From G020353115 sp964389685 (GTDB lineage Bacteria; Bacteroidota; Bacteroidia; Bacteroidales; VadinHA17): a DNA stretch of 31,131 nucleotides. The stretch spans positions 1 through 31,131 of the forward strand of contig CAYMFM010000045.1 of assembly GCA_964389685.1 (NCBI GenBank), written 5' to 3'. Below the pieces are notes generated by a model, which searched no databases, had not been told where the DNA came from, and was given only the letters and a program-made list of their open reading frames with translations. The translations under genes were made by a program, and so were the position numbers. Positions 15,971 to 25,331 of this stretch are shown here, piece after piece (positions within the stretch are counted from its first letter, which is position 1; each line of letters starts with the position of its first letter).

Positions 15971-17221
15971 TCAGGTTACATTCAACGCTTCCCCTTCTGA
16001 CCGTGCGATGACTACCGCCCCGGTAGTATCGCTCCAGACGTTTGTGGCTGTTCGAAACATGTCAAGTATCCGGTCAACGGCAACGATTAAACCCACTCCT
16101 TCCAGTGGCAAACCAATAGCTGATAAAATGATGGAAATCATGAATAATCCGGCCATAGGGACTGCTGCTGCCCCGATTGATGCGATCAAAGCGGTTATTA
16201 CAACAATCGCCTGTTGCCCAAATCCGAGATCCAGGCCATAAGCCTGGGCTATGAAAAAAACAGCAACACATTCATAGAGTGCTGTACCATCCATGTTAAT
16301 GGTTGCACCCAGGGGCAAGGTGAAACTGGAAATTTTATTTGAAACACCATCTTCATGCTCGACAGCTTCCAGCGTGAGTGGGAGGGTGGCCAAGGCAGAA
16401 GAGGTTGAGAATGCAGTTAATAAAGGTGTGGTTACTGCCCTGAAATGCTTCAGTGGTTTGATCCCACCGACGAATAACTGTATCGATGGCAGGGTAATCA
16501 ATGCATGGATGAGCAGGCCTGCGAATACGGTAATCATGTATAACCCCAAACGGCTTCCCAGCTCCAAAAGAGCCGACATACCGCCTCCCTGTTCCAGGAG
16601 AATATTTGACACATTTCCAGTAATAATACCAAAAACCCCAAAAGGAGTGAAACGAATGATCAACAGGGTGATTTTCATGATCACCTGAAATCCGGCCTGG
16701 AAGAAATCCACCAGAACAACCGCTCTTGCCTGTTTGATCCGGGTAATGAAAAAACCGAAAAGGAGGGCAAAAAAAATCACCGAAAGCATCCTGCCTTCAG
16801 AAAACGCTTCGAAAACATTCGTAGGGATAATCTCGATCATTGTCTCACCAAACGATTTCGATTCGGTGGAAAATCCTTCAACCTGTTGCGAAAAACCAAG
16901 GTCGGCTCCAATCCCAGGACCTATCAAATTAACCAGGACCAGACCTGTAAGGATGGCTAAAATACTGGTGGAAATATAATAGAACAGGGTTTTTATTCCA
17001 AGCCTTCCAAGATTCTTTCCCGATCCGATCTGGGTTATGCCGGAAATAATGGAGGTTAGAATTAATGGGATGATTACCATTTGTAAAGCACGAAGGAACA
17101 GTGTTCCCAGCCATTCCACCCAGGAAGCATATTCGGTTAGATAAAGACCATAAAGAATTCCCAGAAACAGGGCAATTAATATCTGCCAGTGAAGCTTGAT
17201 GCGAAATAATTTAATCATCAT
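15971..17221 (-). CDS. Dicarboxylate/amino acid:cation symporter (DAACS, GltP/DctA-like)
   Basis: 416 residues with eight predicted membrane helices and two re-entrant hairpins, the excitatory amino acid transporter fold. Signature parts: the serine-rich hairpin tip AFSTSSALATLPLT (270-283), the cation-binding NMDGT (309-313), and the substrate helix DRILDMFRTATNVWSD (383-398). Arg390 corresponds to Arg397 of Glt-Ph, which binds the side-chain carboxylate, and Asp387 to Asp394. So an acidic substrate (glutamate, aspartate or a C4-dicarboxylate) is expected, moved into the cell with Na+ or H+. It is divergent from a second paralogue at 17498, with a palindrome between. Confidence 0.93.
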   Translation of the reverse strand: MMIKLFRIKLHWQILIALFLGILYGLYLTEYASWVEWLGTLFLRALQMVIIPLILTSIISGITQIGSGKNLGRLGIKTLFYYISTSILAILTGLVLVNLIGPGIGADLGFSQQVEGFSTESKSFGETMIEIIPTNVFEAFSEGRMLSVIFFALLFGFFITRIKQARAVVLVDFFQAGFQVIMKITLLIIRFTPFGVFGIITGNVSNILLEQGGGMSALLELGSRLGLYMITVFAGLLIHALITLPSIQLFVGGIKPLKHFRAVTTPLLTAFSTSSALATLPLTLEAVEHEDGVSNKISSFTLPLGATINMDGTALYECVAVFFIAQAYGLDLGFGQQAIVVITALIASIGAAAVPMAGLFMISIILSAIGLPLEGVGLIVAVDRILDMFRTATNVWSDTTGAVVIARSEGEALNVT

Positions 17222-17285
17222 ACGAGATAATCATTACGGGGGTCCGGTGAAGACCGTAAAAATAACAATTTTATCTGGAGCATAA

Positions 17286-17308
17286 AATAGATTGATAATC
17301 AATCTATT
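17286..17308. promoter_or_regulatory. 23-bp palindrome between the divergent symporter genes (possible operator)
   Basis: The 11-bp perfect arms AATAGATTGAT (17286-17296) and ATCAATCTATT (17298-17308) surround one base. It is 65 bases ahead of the reverse gene's start and 190 bases ahead of the forward gene's. Its symmetry fits a dimeric repressor or activator site; no regulator is encoded next to it. Confidence 0.5.
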
Positions 17309-17497
17309 AAATCTTGTTCAGATGCTGTCTCTCTCCTTCAAACGCTTGTTGAACCTTCGTTTTTGTAACAACATGGATACCCCGGCAAGGGAATGCAAGG
17401 AGTGGTTAAAAAACATGTAAAATAGAAAGGTACATATCAATTATTTTCGTTTTTTTTTACCATTTTTGGCTTTTTAATCCTTAATTCTTGTTGTATC

Positions 17498-18820
17498 ATG
17501 TGGAAGAAACTACCCCTTATCTGGAAAATATTGATCGGAATGGTAATCGGAATCATATGGGGTATGCTTGCTGTAACCATTGGGTTGGAAAAATTCACCA
17601 TCAATTGGATTAAACCCTGGGGAACAATTTTTATTAACCTGTTGAAATTGATCGCAGTACCACTGATTTTTGTCTCCCTGGTCAATGGAATATCGAGCCT
17701 CTCCGATATTTCGAAATTATCCAGAATCGGACTGAAAACCATTACAATCTACCTGGCAACTACTGCTTTTGCTGTCTTTGTCGGGTTAACGCTGGTCAAC
17801 CTGATTAAACCGGGCAATACCTTCAGCGAAGAGAAAAGAATAGCCTTTAATGAACAGTTTCAGAATGATGTGAATGAGAAAGAATTATTGGCTGAGGAAC
17901 GAAAGGGAGAATCACCGCTACAATACGTGGTTGATATAGTTCCGGATAACATCGTCAGTGCTGCTTCTGATAACGGCAGGATGTTGCAGGTAATATTCTT
18001 TGCGATCATTTTCGGAGTAGGTCTTGTTCTTGTTCCCTTTAAGAAAGTTGAAGTAGTGAAAGGCTTTTTTAGCGGACTTAATGATGTGATCATGAAAATT
18101 GTCGATATTATCATGATCGTTGCCCCCTATGGTGTTCTTGCCCTGATGGCCGCACTGGTTGTGGATTTTTCAGGTGATATTGACCTCTTTATTGCCCTCG
18201 GGCTCTATTCCATTACCGTGGTGATCGGATTATTCCTGTTGATTCTCTTTTTCTACCCGTCCATCATATCACTCTTTACCAAAATCAGGTATTTTGAGTT
18301 CCTCCGCGGGATCCTTCCGGCACAATTGGTTGCTTTCTCAACCAGTTCAAGCGCAGCCACCCTGCCGGTTACCAAAGAACAGGTTGAAAACGAACTGGGA
18401 GTGTCGCAGAAGATCTCCGGGTTTGTCCTGCCCATCGGAGTGACCATCAACATGGATGGGACAAGCTGTTATCAAGCCATTGCAGCTGTTTTTATCGCTC
18501 AGGTTTTTGGTATACCACTTGATGTGGGCGACCAGCTTACCATTGTTCTTATGGCTATACTTGCTTCCATTGGTGCCCCGGGAATACCAAGCGGAAGTAT
18601 TGTTATGCTGGTTGCTGTTTTGTCTTCAGTCGGTCTGCCTGCCGCCGGTCTTGCATTGATACTGGGAATTGACCGCCCGCTCGATATGCTTCGTACTGTC
18701 GTAAATATCACCGGTGATTCCACCGTTTCCGCACTGGTTGCTAAAACAGAAGGGGAACTAACCTATCCACCGGTCAGGCAAAATAACAATGCGAATGGAG
18801 ACGCAATGGTTGCCAACTGA
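17498..18820 (+). CDS. Dicarboxylate/amino acid:cation symporter (second DAACS paralogue)
   Basis: 440 residues with the same fold as the divergent neighbour but clearly different sequence. Hairpin tip AFSTSSSAATLPVT (279-292), NMDGT (318-322), and DRPLDMLRTVVNITGD (392-407) with Arg399 equivalent to Arg397 of Glt-Ph. It has an extra charged segment (about residues 108-140, EEKRIAFNEQFQNDVNEKELLAEERKGE in pieces) in the loop after helix 3, a long form common in Bacteroidota, and a hydrophilic Asn-rich C-terminal tail. The acidic-substrate prediction is from Arg399. It is followed by a weak hairpin at 18915-18956. The presence of two divergent copies suggests different affinity or conditions rather than simple duplication. 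Confidence 0.93.
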   Translation: MWKKLPLIWKILIGMVIGIIWGMLAVTIGLEKFTINWIKPWGTIFINLLKLIAVPLIFVSLVNGISSLSDISKLSRIGLKTITIYLATTAFAVFVGLTLVNLIKPGNTFSEEKRIAFNEQFQNDVNEKELLAEERKGESPLQYVVDIVPDNIVSAASDNGRMLQVIFFAIIFGVGLVLVPFKKVEVVKGFFSGLNDVIMKIVDIIMIVAPYGVLALMAALVVDFSGDIDLFIALGLYSITVVIGLFLLILFFYPSIISLFTKIRYFEFLRGILPAQLVAFSTSSSAATLPVTKEQVENELGVSQKISGFVLPIGVTINMDGTSCYQAIAAVFIAQVFGIPLDVGDQLTIVLMAILASIGAPGIPSGSIVMLVAVLSSVGLPAAGLALILGIDRPLDMLRTVVNITGDSTVSALVAKTEGELTYPPVRQNNNANGDAMVAN

Positions 18821-18914
18821 ATCGTGGAGAATGGATCATTCTGACAGATCCCCTGCTTCTTCCCTGGGTTAACCCCTCCCTTTTGCACTTTCCGGATAAT
18901 CCATCCTAAGTCTG

Positions 18915-18956
18915 GTTGATACAGAAGAGTCCGGAAAAAACCGGATTTTCATCAAC
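18915..18956 (+). terminator. Possible terminator hairpin after the symporter
   Basis: The inner stem TCCGG/CCGGA (18930-18934 with 18941-18945, six-A loop) is followed by TTTT. An outer stem GTTGAT/ATCAAC (18915-18920 with 18951-18956) extends it. The short stem and T-run make it a weak terminator. Confidence 0.45.
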
Positions 18957-18986
18957 AGACCAACCCGTTGTTTTTCTCATCTGTAT

Positions 18987-19001
18987 ATGACTTTTATTCA
19001 T
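18987..19001. promoter_or_regulatory. TetR operator candidate, copy 1 (imperfect)
   Basis: ATGACTTTTATTCAT: the left arm ATGACT is identical to copy 2, the right arm ATTCAT differs by one base from AGTCAT. It lies 37 bases upstream of copy 2, where the -33 region of the promoter would be. Confidence 0.5.
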
Positions 19002-19007
19002 TTTTTA

Positions 19008-19015
19008 TATATTTG
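19008..19015 (+). promoter_or_regulatory. TAnnTTTG -7 element (TATATTTG) of the efflux operon
   Basis: TATATTTG matches TAnnTTTG exactly and predicts transcription from about 19022. It sits between the two operator-like 15-mers, the classic layout of an autorepressed tetR promoter. Confidence 0.55.
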
Positions 19016-19023
19016 TATAAAAT

Positions 19024-19038
19024 ATGACTAAAAGTCAT
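19024..19038. promoter_or_regulatory. TetR operator candidate, copy 2 (perfect palindrome)
   Basis: The arms ATGACT and AGTCAT surround AAA, a perfect 15-bp inverted repeat starting at the predicted transcription start. The ATG inside it would be a leaderless start; the operator reading supports translation from 19057 instead. Confidence 0.6.
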
Positions 19039-19056
19039 TTACTAAAAACTCATATT

Positions 19057-19701
19057 ATGGGAATTGCAGAAAGAAAAGAACGGGAAAAAGAACAACGGCG
19101 ACAGGCGATAATCGCTGCAGCTGAACAGGTATTTTTCTCCAGGGGATTTGACGAGTCCACCATGGATGATGTGGCTGTTCAGGCAGAATTGAGCAAAGGC
19201 ACACTCTATCTTTACTTCAACAGCAAGATTGAGCTTCACTGGGAAATCATGAAAAAGGGGATGGCGATCTTATCTGAGATGATTTTGAAGTCCATTTCCA
19301 CTGATGCTAACGCTCTTGATAATCTGAGGAAGATGGGAGAGGTTTTTTACCGTTTTTCTTCCGAAGAGCCAATGTATTTCAACTCCATGATGTTCTTTGA
19401 GGGCAAAGATCTTGAGCTGCTCCATTTTGAGAAGAAAGAGCTGGATAGCAGTTTTCAGACTTCCCCGATCAAGATCCTTTATGAGGTCATTGAATCGGGC
19501 ATCGTTGATGGTTCAGTCCGCAATGACTTTTCGGTACCGGCCATGGCGAATACCCTCTGGGCGCAAACCCTGGGCGTTCTTCAGGTGATCAGGAACAAGA
19601 GGGAGGTATTCGAACTGTTTCAACTCTCTGGCCAGGAAGTGATGCAGTGTCATTATGAGCTGGTGTTGAATGGAGTAAAGAATAAAACCGCAGGATCATG
19701 A
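19057..19701 (+). CDS. TetR/AcrR-family transcriptional regulator of the efflux operon
   Basis: 214 residues. The N-terminal DNA-binding domain is clear: RRQAIIAAAEQVFFSRGFDESTMDD then VAVQAELSKGTLYLYFNSK (about residues 14-58), with the helix-turn-helix at 36-55. The C-terminal ligand-binding domain is helical and divergent, so the inducer cannot be guessed. The frame is open from an ATG at 19024, but that lies in the palindromic operator at the predicted transcription start, so the ATG at 19057 (MGIAERKER, a charged N-terminal arm typical of the family) is preferred. Its stop overlaps the tolC start (ATGA at 19698), so it is the first gene of the efflux operon and probably represses it. Confidence 0.9.
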   Translation: MGIAERKEREKEQRRQAIIAAAEQVFFSRGFDESTMDDVAVQAELSKGTLYLYFNSKIELHWEIMKKGMAILSEMILKSISTDANALDNLRKMGEVFYRFSSEEPMYFNSMMFFEGKDLELLHFEKKELDSSFQTSPIKILYEVIESGIVDGSVRNDFSVPAMANTLWAQTLGVLQVIRNKREVFELFQLSGQEVMQCHYELVLNGVKNKTAGS

Positions 19702-21065
19702 AAACACGAACACTCATCTGTTGTTTAGGGATACTGGTCTCTTCACCGCTTTTTGCACAGCTCGATACCTTGAACTACTACCTGAAGACAGGTCTTGAAA
19801 AAAATCTCGCACTGAAGCAGAAGCAGGCTTCCTTTGAAAAGAGCATGTTAGCGGTTAAAGAGGCCCGTCGGATGTTTTACCCGGGGATCTCTTTCAACGC
19901 ACGATACTCCATTGCAGACGGAGGCAGGGTGATCGAGTTTCCGGTTGGAGATCTAATGAATCCGGTCTATTCGACACTGAATGCCCTGACCATGTCTGAC
20001 CTTTTCCCCCAGATTGAAAACCAGGAGTTTACATTCCTTCGCTCCAGGGAGCACGAAACAAAGGTACAACTGGTACAACCCATTTTTAATACTGGCCTTC
20101 ATTATAATTATAAGATCAGGAGTGAATTGCTACAAGCCAGTCGGGTTGATGTTGACCGGTATAAACGCTACCTGGTGGCAGAGATCAAAAAAGCCTATTT
20201 TAACTATTTGGAGACCCTCAGGATGGAGGAGCTGGTACATGAGACCCGTGGACTCCTGGAGGAGAACCTGCGTGTGAGCAATAAATTATTTGAGAATCAT
20301 AAAGTTACATCAGATGTTGTGTACAGGTCACAGGCAGAAATAAGCAACATAGACCAGTTCATTGCGGAGGTTGAAAAAAACAGAAATGTAGCCCGGTCGT
20401 ATTTGAATTTTTTACTGAACAGGCCCCTTGAAACGCCCCTTTACGATCCTCAGGAAGCACAGGATACAGTGATCGTATCCGACCTGGAGCATGCGAAAGA
20501 TCATGCAATCCACTGGAGAGAAGAACTGAACCTGCTGGATCACTACCTGGATGCTTCGGCATACAACCTGAAAATCATTCGATCCCAAAACCATCCCATG
20601 CTCCTGGCTGCTGTGGATTATGGATTTCAAGGGGAAAAGTACCGGTTTACGGCAGAAGATGATTTTGTGATCGCTTCATTTGTCCTGAGGTGGGATATCT
20701 TCTCGGGTTTTCAAAATCGGGCGCGGATTAAACAGGCTGTGGTTGAGACAGAGCTGTTGAAACAACAAAAAGAGGAAGTAGAACAACAGATCAGATTGGA
20801 AGTGACGAAAGCCTATTACGACCTGAAAGCTGCCGTTCAATCCGTCCGGTCCGCTGAAACGGAATGCATTCATGCACAGAAAGCATTCAGGCTGGTTGAC
20901 CGGAAATACGGGGAGGGCATGGCTTCCCTGATCGAATATATGGATGCCAGAACAGCCATGACCAAAGCGAAAACAAACCGGATCATTGCCCGGTTTGACC
21001 TCCAGGTAAAACTGGCAGAATATGAACGAACAACGGCTTCCTTTGACTTTTCGGTATTGAATTAG
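19698..21065 (+). CDS. TolC-family outer-membrane efflux channel
   Basis: 455 residues with a signal peptide (MKTRTLICCLGILVSSPLFAQ). Two OEP repeats follow: long amphipathic helices such as EIKKAYFNYLETLRMEEL and VTKAYYDLKAAVQSVRSAET, each preceded by beta segments, and the closing KYGEGMASLIEYMDARTAMTKAK that is typical of TolC proteins. It forms the trimeric outer-membrane exit duct for the adjacent RND pump. It overlaps the tetR stop by four bases, so translation is probably coupled. The following gene starts 67 bases later. Confidence 0.93.
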   Translation: MKTRTLICCLGILVSSPLFAQLDTLNYYLKTGLEKNLALKQKQASFEKSMLAVKEARRMFYPGISFNARYSIADGGRVIEFPVGDLMNPVYSTLNALTMSDLFPQIENQEFTFLRSREHETKVQLVQPIFNTGLHYNYKIRSELLQASRVDVDRYKRYLVAEIKKAYFNYLETLRMEELVHETRGLLEENLRVSNKLFENHKVTSDVVYRSQAEISNIDQFIAEVEKNRNVARSYLNFLLNRPLETPLYDPQEAQDTVIVSDLEHAKDHAIHWREELNLLDHYLDASAYNLKIIRSQNHPMLLAAVDYGFQGEKYRFTAEDDFVIASFVLRWDIFSGFQNRARIKQAVVETELLKQQKEEVEQQIRLEVTKAYYDLKAAVQSVRSAETECIHAQKAFRLVDRKYGEGMASLIEYMDARTAMTKAKTNRIIARFDLQVKLAEYERTTASFDFSVLN

Positions 21066-21132
21066 AGAACGGTTATCTTCAAATGAAGCAATTGTGTAGA
21101 TAAAAATATCTAAATCATTATAAAACAAAAAT

Positions 21133-22170
21133 ATGTATAAAAAAAGATTGTGTCAATTCCTGCTTCTTACCGGGATCATTTTTCTGCCGGGATGTGGTGA
21201 AAACGGAGACCGGTCAGCAGGGAACAGAGAACCCACTATGGTGGGTATAAGCCAGGTTGAAGTCAACGATATCGCCTTCCCGATCCATTGTGCTGGAAAA
21301 TTGTCTGCCCGGTCGGAAGTTAAGCTCAGTTTCAAAACCGGGGGGATCATTTCTGAGATCTATGTCGAAGAGGGTGAAACGGTGACAAAGGGGACAAAAA
21401 TGGCTCAGCTGAACCTGTCAGAGATCCAGGCAACGGCAAACCAGGCTACCCTTGCACTGGAAAAAACAGAAAGAGACCTGGAACGGATCCGGAACCTCTA
21501 CCGTGATAGTGTGGCTACGCGTGAACAGTATGATAATGCCCAGACCTCCTGTAACCTGGCTGCAAACCAGGCAAGAATTGCCCGGTTTAACCTGCAATAT
21601 TCCACCATTACTGCCCCATCATCGGGTCAGGTTCTGAAACGGATTGCAGAGGAGGATGAGATCATTGCCGCCGGACACCCGGTCTTCTTGTTTGCTGCAT
21701 CAGAAAACGATTGGGTGCTGAAAGTGAACCTGACCGATAAGGAGATCGTTCAGGTAAACCTGCTGGACTCAGCTTTGATCTCCTTCGATGCTTATCCCGG
21801 CACCCCTTTTCCCGCATGGGTTTCTGAGGTGGGAAGCTTTTCTGATCCCTATACCGGGACCTATGAGGTGGAACTTACCCTGCAGAAACCGGTTGAAAAG
21901 CTTGTATCGGGATTTATTGGCAGGGCGGATATCATCCCATCACAGCGATACCGGGTCTTGACGATCCCGGTTGATGCCTTGCTGGAAGCCAATGAGATGA
22001 GTGGTTTTGTCTATGTCGTTGAAAACAAGAAAGCAGTGCGGAAACGGATCGAGATTGGTGGGATCAGGGGAGAAAAAATACTGGTTCTGCAGGGCCTCGA
22101 TTCGGGTGCAACGGTGATTAGCGAGGGGGCTGCTTTTGTCGGTCCCGATTCCGATATCCGGATAAAATAA
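21133..22170 (+). CDS. RND efflux periplasmic adaptor (HlyD/AcrA-type membrane fusion protein), lipoprotein
   Basis: 345 residues. The signal peptide ends in the lipobox LPGC with Cys21, so it is anchored in the inner membrane by lipid. Barrel-sandwich (lipoyl-like) halves flank a coiled-coil hairpin: KLSFKTGGIISEIYVEEGETVTKG, then the helical QATANQATLALEKTERDLERI with its partner NAQTSCNLAANQARIARFNL, then ITAPSSGQVLKRIAEEDEII. A beta-barrel and a membrane-proximal domain (YVVENKKAVRKRIEIGG) complete it. It links the TolC-like channel to the RND pump encoded 24 bases downstream. Confidence 0.93.
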   Translation: MYKKRLCQFLLLTGIIFLPGCGENGDRSAGNREPTMVGISQVEVNDIAFPIHCAGKLSARSEVKLSFKTGGIISEIYVEEGETVTKGTKMAQLNLSEIQATANQATLALEKTERDLERIRNLYRDSVATREQYDNAQTSCNLAANQARIARFNLQYSTITAPSSGQVLKRIAEEDEIIAAGHPVFLFAASENDWVLKVNLTDKEIVQVNLLDSALISFDAYPGTPFPAWVSEVGSFSDPYTGTYEVELTLQKPVEKLVSGFIGRADIIPSQRYRVLTIPVDALLEANEMSGFVYVVENKKAVRKRIEIGGIRGEKILVLQGLDSGATVISEGAAFVGPDSDIRIK

Positions 22171-22194
22171 GTACGCCACAAGAAAAATGCAGAT

Positions 22195-25100
22195 ATGAAA
22201 CTACCCGGCTTTGCCATACGAAATTATCAGTTCACACTACTGGTCTCCATCATTCTCATGTTCATGGGTATCCGCTCGTTCTTGACGATGCCCCAGGCGG
22301 AGAATCCAACAATCTATGTTCCGGGAGGCACAATCTATATCATTTTTCCCGGAGCCAACCCGCAGGATCTTGAACAGCTTGTTGCTTTTCCTATTGAAGA
22401 GGCGCTGAATGAGCTCGATGACATCAAGATGATCCAGACGGAATTGAAAGATGGAATTGCAGTGATAAGCGTTGAATTCAACTACGATACCGATGCAGAA
22501 GAGAAGTTCGACGAGGTGGTGCAACAGGTGAATGGGGTAAGAAACAACCTGCCGGATGGTATTGTCTATTTTGATGTCATGCAATGGACCAGCGGTGACA
22601 TTGCGATGCTCCAGCTTGCATTCATTTCCCAATCACTTCCCTATAAAGAGATGGAGGATCAGGCAAAACGGCTCAAAAGAGAGCTGGAAAAGATCGGTGG
22701 AGTAAAAAAAGTGGAGATTGTCGCCGTTCCCGAACAGGAGATACGAATATCGCTGGATATGGAAAAGATGGCAGAAATGAACATCTCGATAAACCAGGTA
22801 GAACAGGCGATACAGAGTAATAATGCCAACATTCCAGGGGGTGCAATCAAACTGGAAGGAAAATCGTTTGGCATCAAAACGAGCGGATCCTATAAAAACC
22901 TGGATGAAATCGGAAATACCGTCGTCCAGTCCTATATGGGGAAAATGATCTCCCTGAAACAGATAGCAAGCATCGATTACGATTACAAGGATATCAACTA
23001 TTATGCCCGCTTTAATCGTGAACGGTGCATCTTCTTAACGGTTCACCAGAAAGAAGATTTGAATGTCATTGACCTGGTTGATGAGATAAAACCCGAGGTA
23101 GAACGATACAGGCAATCGTTGCCGGAAGAGATGCACATTGATTATGTCTTTGACCAGTCGGAGGTGATCAAAACCCGGATCAATGGATTCATGAAGAACC
23201 TCCTGCAGGGGATCTTTCTGGTGGGTGTGATCATCCTGGTCTCCCTTGGGCTTCGTTCCGCAATCATTGTTATCCTGGCTATTCCCCTCTCCATCATTAT
23301 CGGGCTGTCATTCGTGGATATGGCTGGATTTGGTTTACAGCAGATTACGATAGCGGCACTGGTTGTCGCCCTGGGTCTTCTGGTGGATAACTCCATTGTG
23401 GTGATTGAAAACATTAGCCGCTTTATACGACTCGGGTATTCCGTCAGGGAAGCAGCAGAAAAAGGAGCGGCACAAATTGGCTGGCCCATCTTCAGTGCGA
23501 CGTTGACAACCCTCCTGGCATTTGTTCCCATCATCATGATGCCGGACAAAGCAGGCGATTTTATCAAGAGCCTGCCGGTTACATTAATTGCCGTCCTTTC
23601 CGTTTCCCTCTTCCTGGCATTAACCCTTAATCCATTGATCGCCAGCTGGGTCTATAAAAAAACCAGGCGCAATGAACATAAAGTCAGCATTTTCCAGAAG
23701 GGTTTGACTTGGTTTATAACGGGTCCTTACAGGAAAAGCCTGCAATTTGCATTGCGCCGGAGAGGGATCATCCTTTCCCTCTCCTTCCTGATTCTGGCCG
23801 GATCACTTGCCCTGTTTTTCCGGATTGGTGTAAGCTTCTTTCCTCCCGCTGAAACCCCGGAATTCATGGTCAGGGCATCACTCCCGGAAGGATCTAACAT
23901 CGATAAGACAGACCAGGTTGCCCGGTATATTGAATCGGTACTCGACAGCATGGATCGGGTAAACCATTTCGCGACCAACGTTGGACATGGGAATCCCAGG
24001 GTGTACTACAACATTTTTTCAAGGAATTATGCGCTGAATTATGCTGAAATATATGTGAAATTGAACGATTATCAGCTGGACATGTATAACAATACCGTCT
24101 CGGAATTACGGCGTAAATTCAGCACTTATCCCGGAGCCAAAATTACCATCAAAGAGTACATGCAGGGTGTGCCCAGTGAAGCACCCATCATGGTTTATGT
24201 TCATGGGGAAGAGGCTGGAGTGCTGACGAACCTGGCACGCTCCGTTGAACAAATTCTGAAAGATATCCCAGGCACAATCAATATTGATAATCAACTCGAT
24301 GTGGCAAGAACAGACCTCCATTGTAAGATCAACAGGGAAAAAGCCGGGCTGTTCGGTGTTCCGGTTTATGAGATCGATAAGGCGATCCGGACAGCCGTGA
24401 GCGGAATTACCGTCAGTAAATTCCGGGATGCTGAAGGAGAGGAGTTTGATATCGTGATCCGGCTTCCGGTGGATGAGAAAATCAAACTGGAAGATTTCGA
24501 TAAGATCTATGTGCAGTCACTTTCGGGCAAATTTATTCCCGTTTACCAGCTGGTAAGCCTTGAATTTCAGAAAGCCTCAGGAATCATCAGCCATTATAAT
24601 CTGGAACGGTCCGGCCTGATCAAAGCCGATATTGCCCCGGAAGTTAACCTGGATGTGGTCCTGGATCAACTGGTACAACAACTTGATCAGATCCGGTTTC
24701 CAGATGGCTACGACTATTGGATTGCGGGAGAAATTGAAAACCGGAAAGAATCATTCGGTGGCATGCGCCATGCTGTATTGCTTGCCCTTATTGCTATCTT
24801 TTCAGTACTGGTTCTCCAGTTCAGGTCCTTTTTACAACCCCTCATCATCTTTGTTGCCATTCCCCTCGCTATCATTGGCTCCATCTGGGCTCTGTTTATT
24901 ACCGGCTATACCTTCTCCTTTACCGCATTCATTGGTGGTGCAAGCCTGGTTGGAATTGTTGTGAACAATTCCATTATCCTCGTTGACTATACCAATACCC
25001 TTCGTAAAGAGGGGATTGCAGTCGGTGAAGCCCTGAAAAAAGCGGGTGAAACACGGTTTACTCCAATACTGCTGACCACCTTGACCACCATCGGAGGCTT

Positions 25101-25242
25101 GCTTCCACTCACTCTCCGGGGAGGAGAACTGTGGGCTCCAATGGGGTGGACAATCATCGGCGGTCTGCTGGTATCTACCATCCTGACCCTGATCGTGGTA
25201 CCAGTGCTGTACGATTTGTTTATCAGGGACCGGAAGGCATAG
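22195..25242 (+). CDS. RND-family efflux transporter permease (AcrB/MMPL-like superfamily)
   Basis: 1015 residues, standard RND length, with twelve predicted helices in two halves, each with a large periplasmic loop. The N-terminal helix is followed by FPGANPQDLEQLVAFPIEEALNELDDI, typical of the porter domain. Helix 4 has GLLVDNSIVVIENISRF: the first Asp of the AcrB Asp407-Asp408 pair is kept and the second is Asn. Helix 10 has GIVVNNSIILVDYTN, with Asn where AcrB has Lys940. That relay is common in non-AcrB subfamilies, so the pump works with a different proton network and its substrate (drugs, lipids or metabolites) is open. It is the last gene of tetR-tolC-MFP-RND. Stop at 25242; the neighbour on the other strand converges. 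Confidence 0.94.
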   Translation: MKLPGFAIRNYQFTLLVSIILMFMGIRSFLTMPQAENPTIYVPGGTIYIIFPGANPQDLEQLVAFPIEEALNELDDIKMIQTELKDGIAVISVEFNYDTDAEEKFDEVVQQVNGVRNNLPDGIVYFDVMQWTSGDIAMLQLAFISQSLPYKEMEDQAKRLKRELEKIGGVKKVEIVAVPEQEIRISLDMEKMAEMNISINQVEQAIQSNNANIPGGAIKLEGKSFGIKTSGSYKNLDEIGNTVVQSYMGKMISLKQIASIDYDYKDINYYARFNRERCIFLTVHQKEDLNVIDLVDEIKPEVERYRQSLPEEMHIDYVFDQSEVIKTRINGFMKNLLQGIFLVGVIILVSLGLRSAIIVILAIPLSIIIGLSFVDMAGFGLQQITIAALVVALGLLVDNSIVVIENISRFIRLGYSVREAAEKGAAQIGWPIFSATLTTLLAFVPIIMMPDKAGDFIKSLPVTLIAVLSVSLFLALTLNPLIASWVYKKTRRNEHKVSIFQKGLTWFITGPYRKSLQFALRRRGIILSLSFLILAGSLALFFRIGVSFFPPAETPEFMVRASLPEGSNIDKTDQVARYIESVLDSMDRVNHFATNVGHGNPRVYYNIFSRNYALNYAEIYVKLNDYQLDMYNNTVSELRRKFSTYPGAKITIKEYMQGVPSEAPIMVYVHGEEAGVLTNLARSVEQILKDIPGTINIDNQLDVARTDLHCKINREKAGLFGVPVYEIDKAIRTAVSGITVSKFRDAEGEEFDIVIRLPVDEKIKLEDFDKIYVQSLSGKFIPVYQLVSLEFQKASGIISHYNLERSGLIKADIAPEVNLDVVLDQLVQQLDQIRFPDGYDYWIAGEIENRKESFGGMRHAVLLALIAIFSVLVLQFRSFLQPLIIFVAIPLAIIGSIWALFITGYTFSFTAFIGGASLVGIVVNNSIILVDYTNTLRKEGIAVGEALKKAGETRFTPILLTTLTTIGGLLPLTLRGGELWAPMGWTIIGGLLVSTILTLIVVPVLYDLFIRDRKA

Positions 25243-25331
25243 AGCGTGGGGTGTAATGATTCAAATGGAACCATCTGAAACCACCTGAAACCATTAATCC
25301 TGTAAGATTGCCTCTGGCATAATCCAATACA

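Noticed and set aside
25271..25290. Two tandem copies of CCAYCTGAAA after the RND gene
   Set aside because: Only two copies with one mismatch; likely chance and not evidence of an array.
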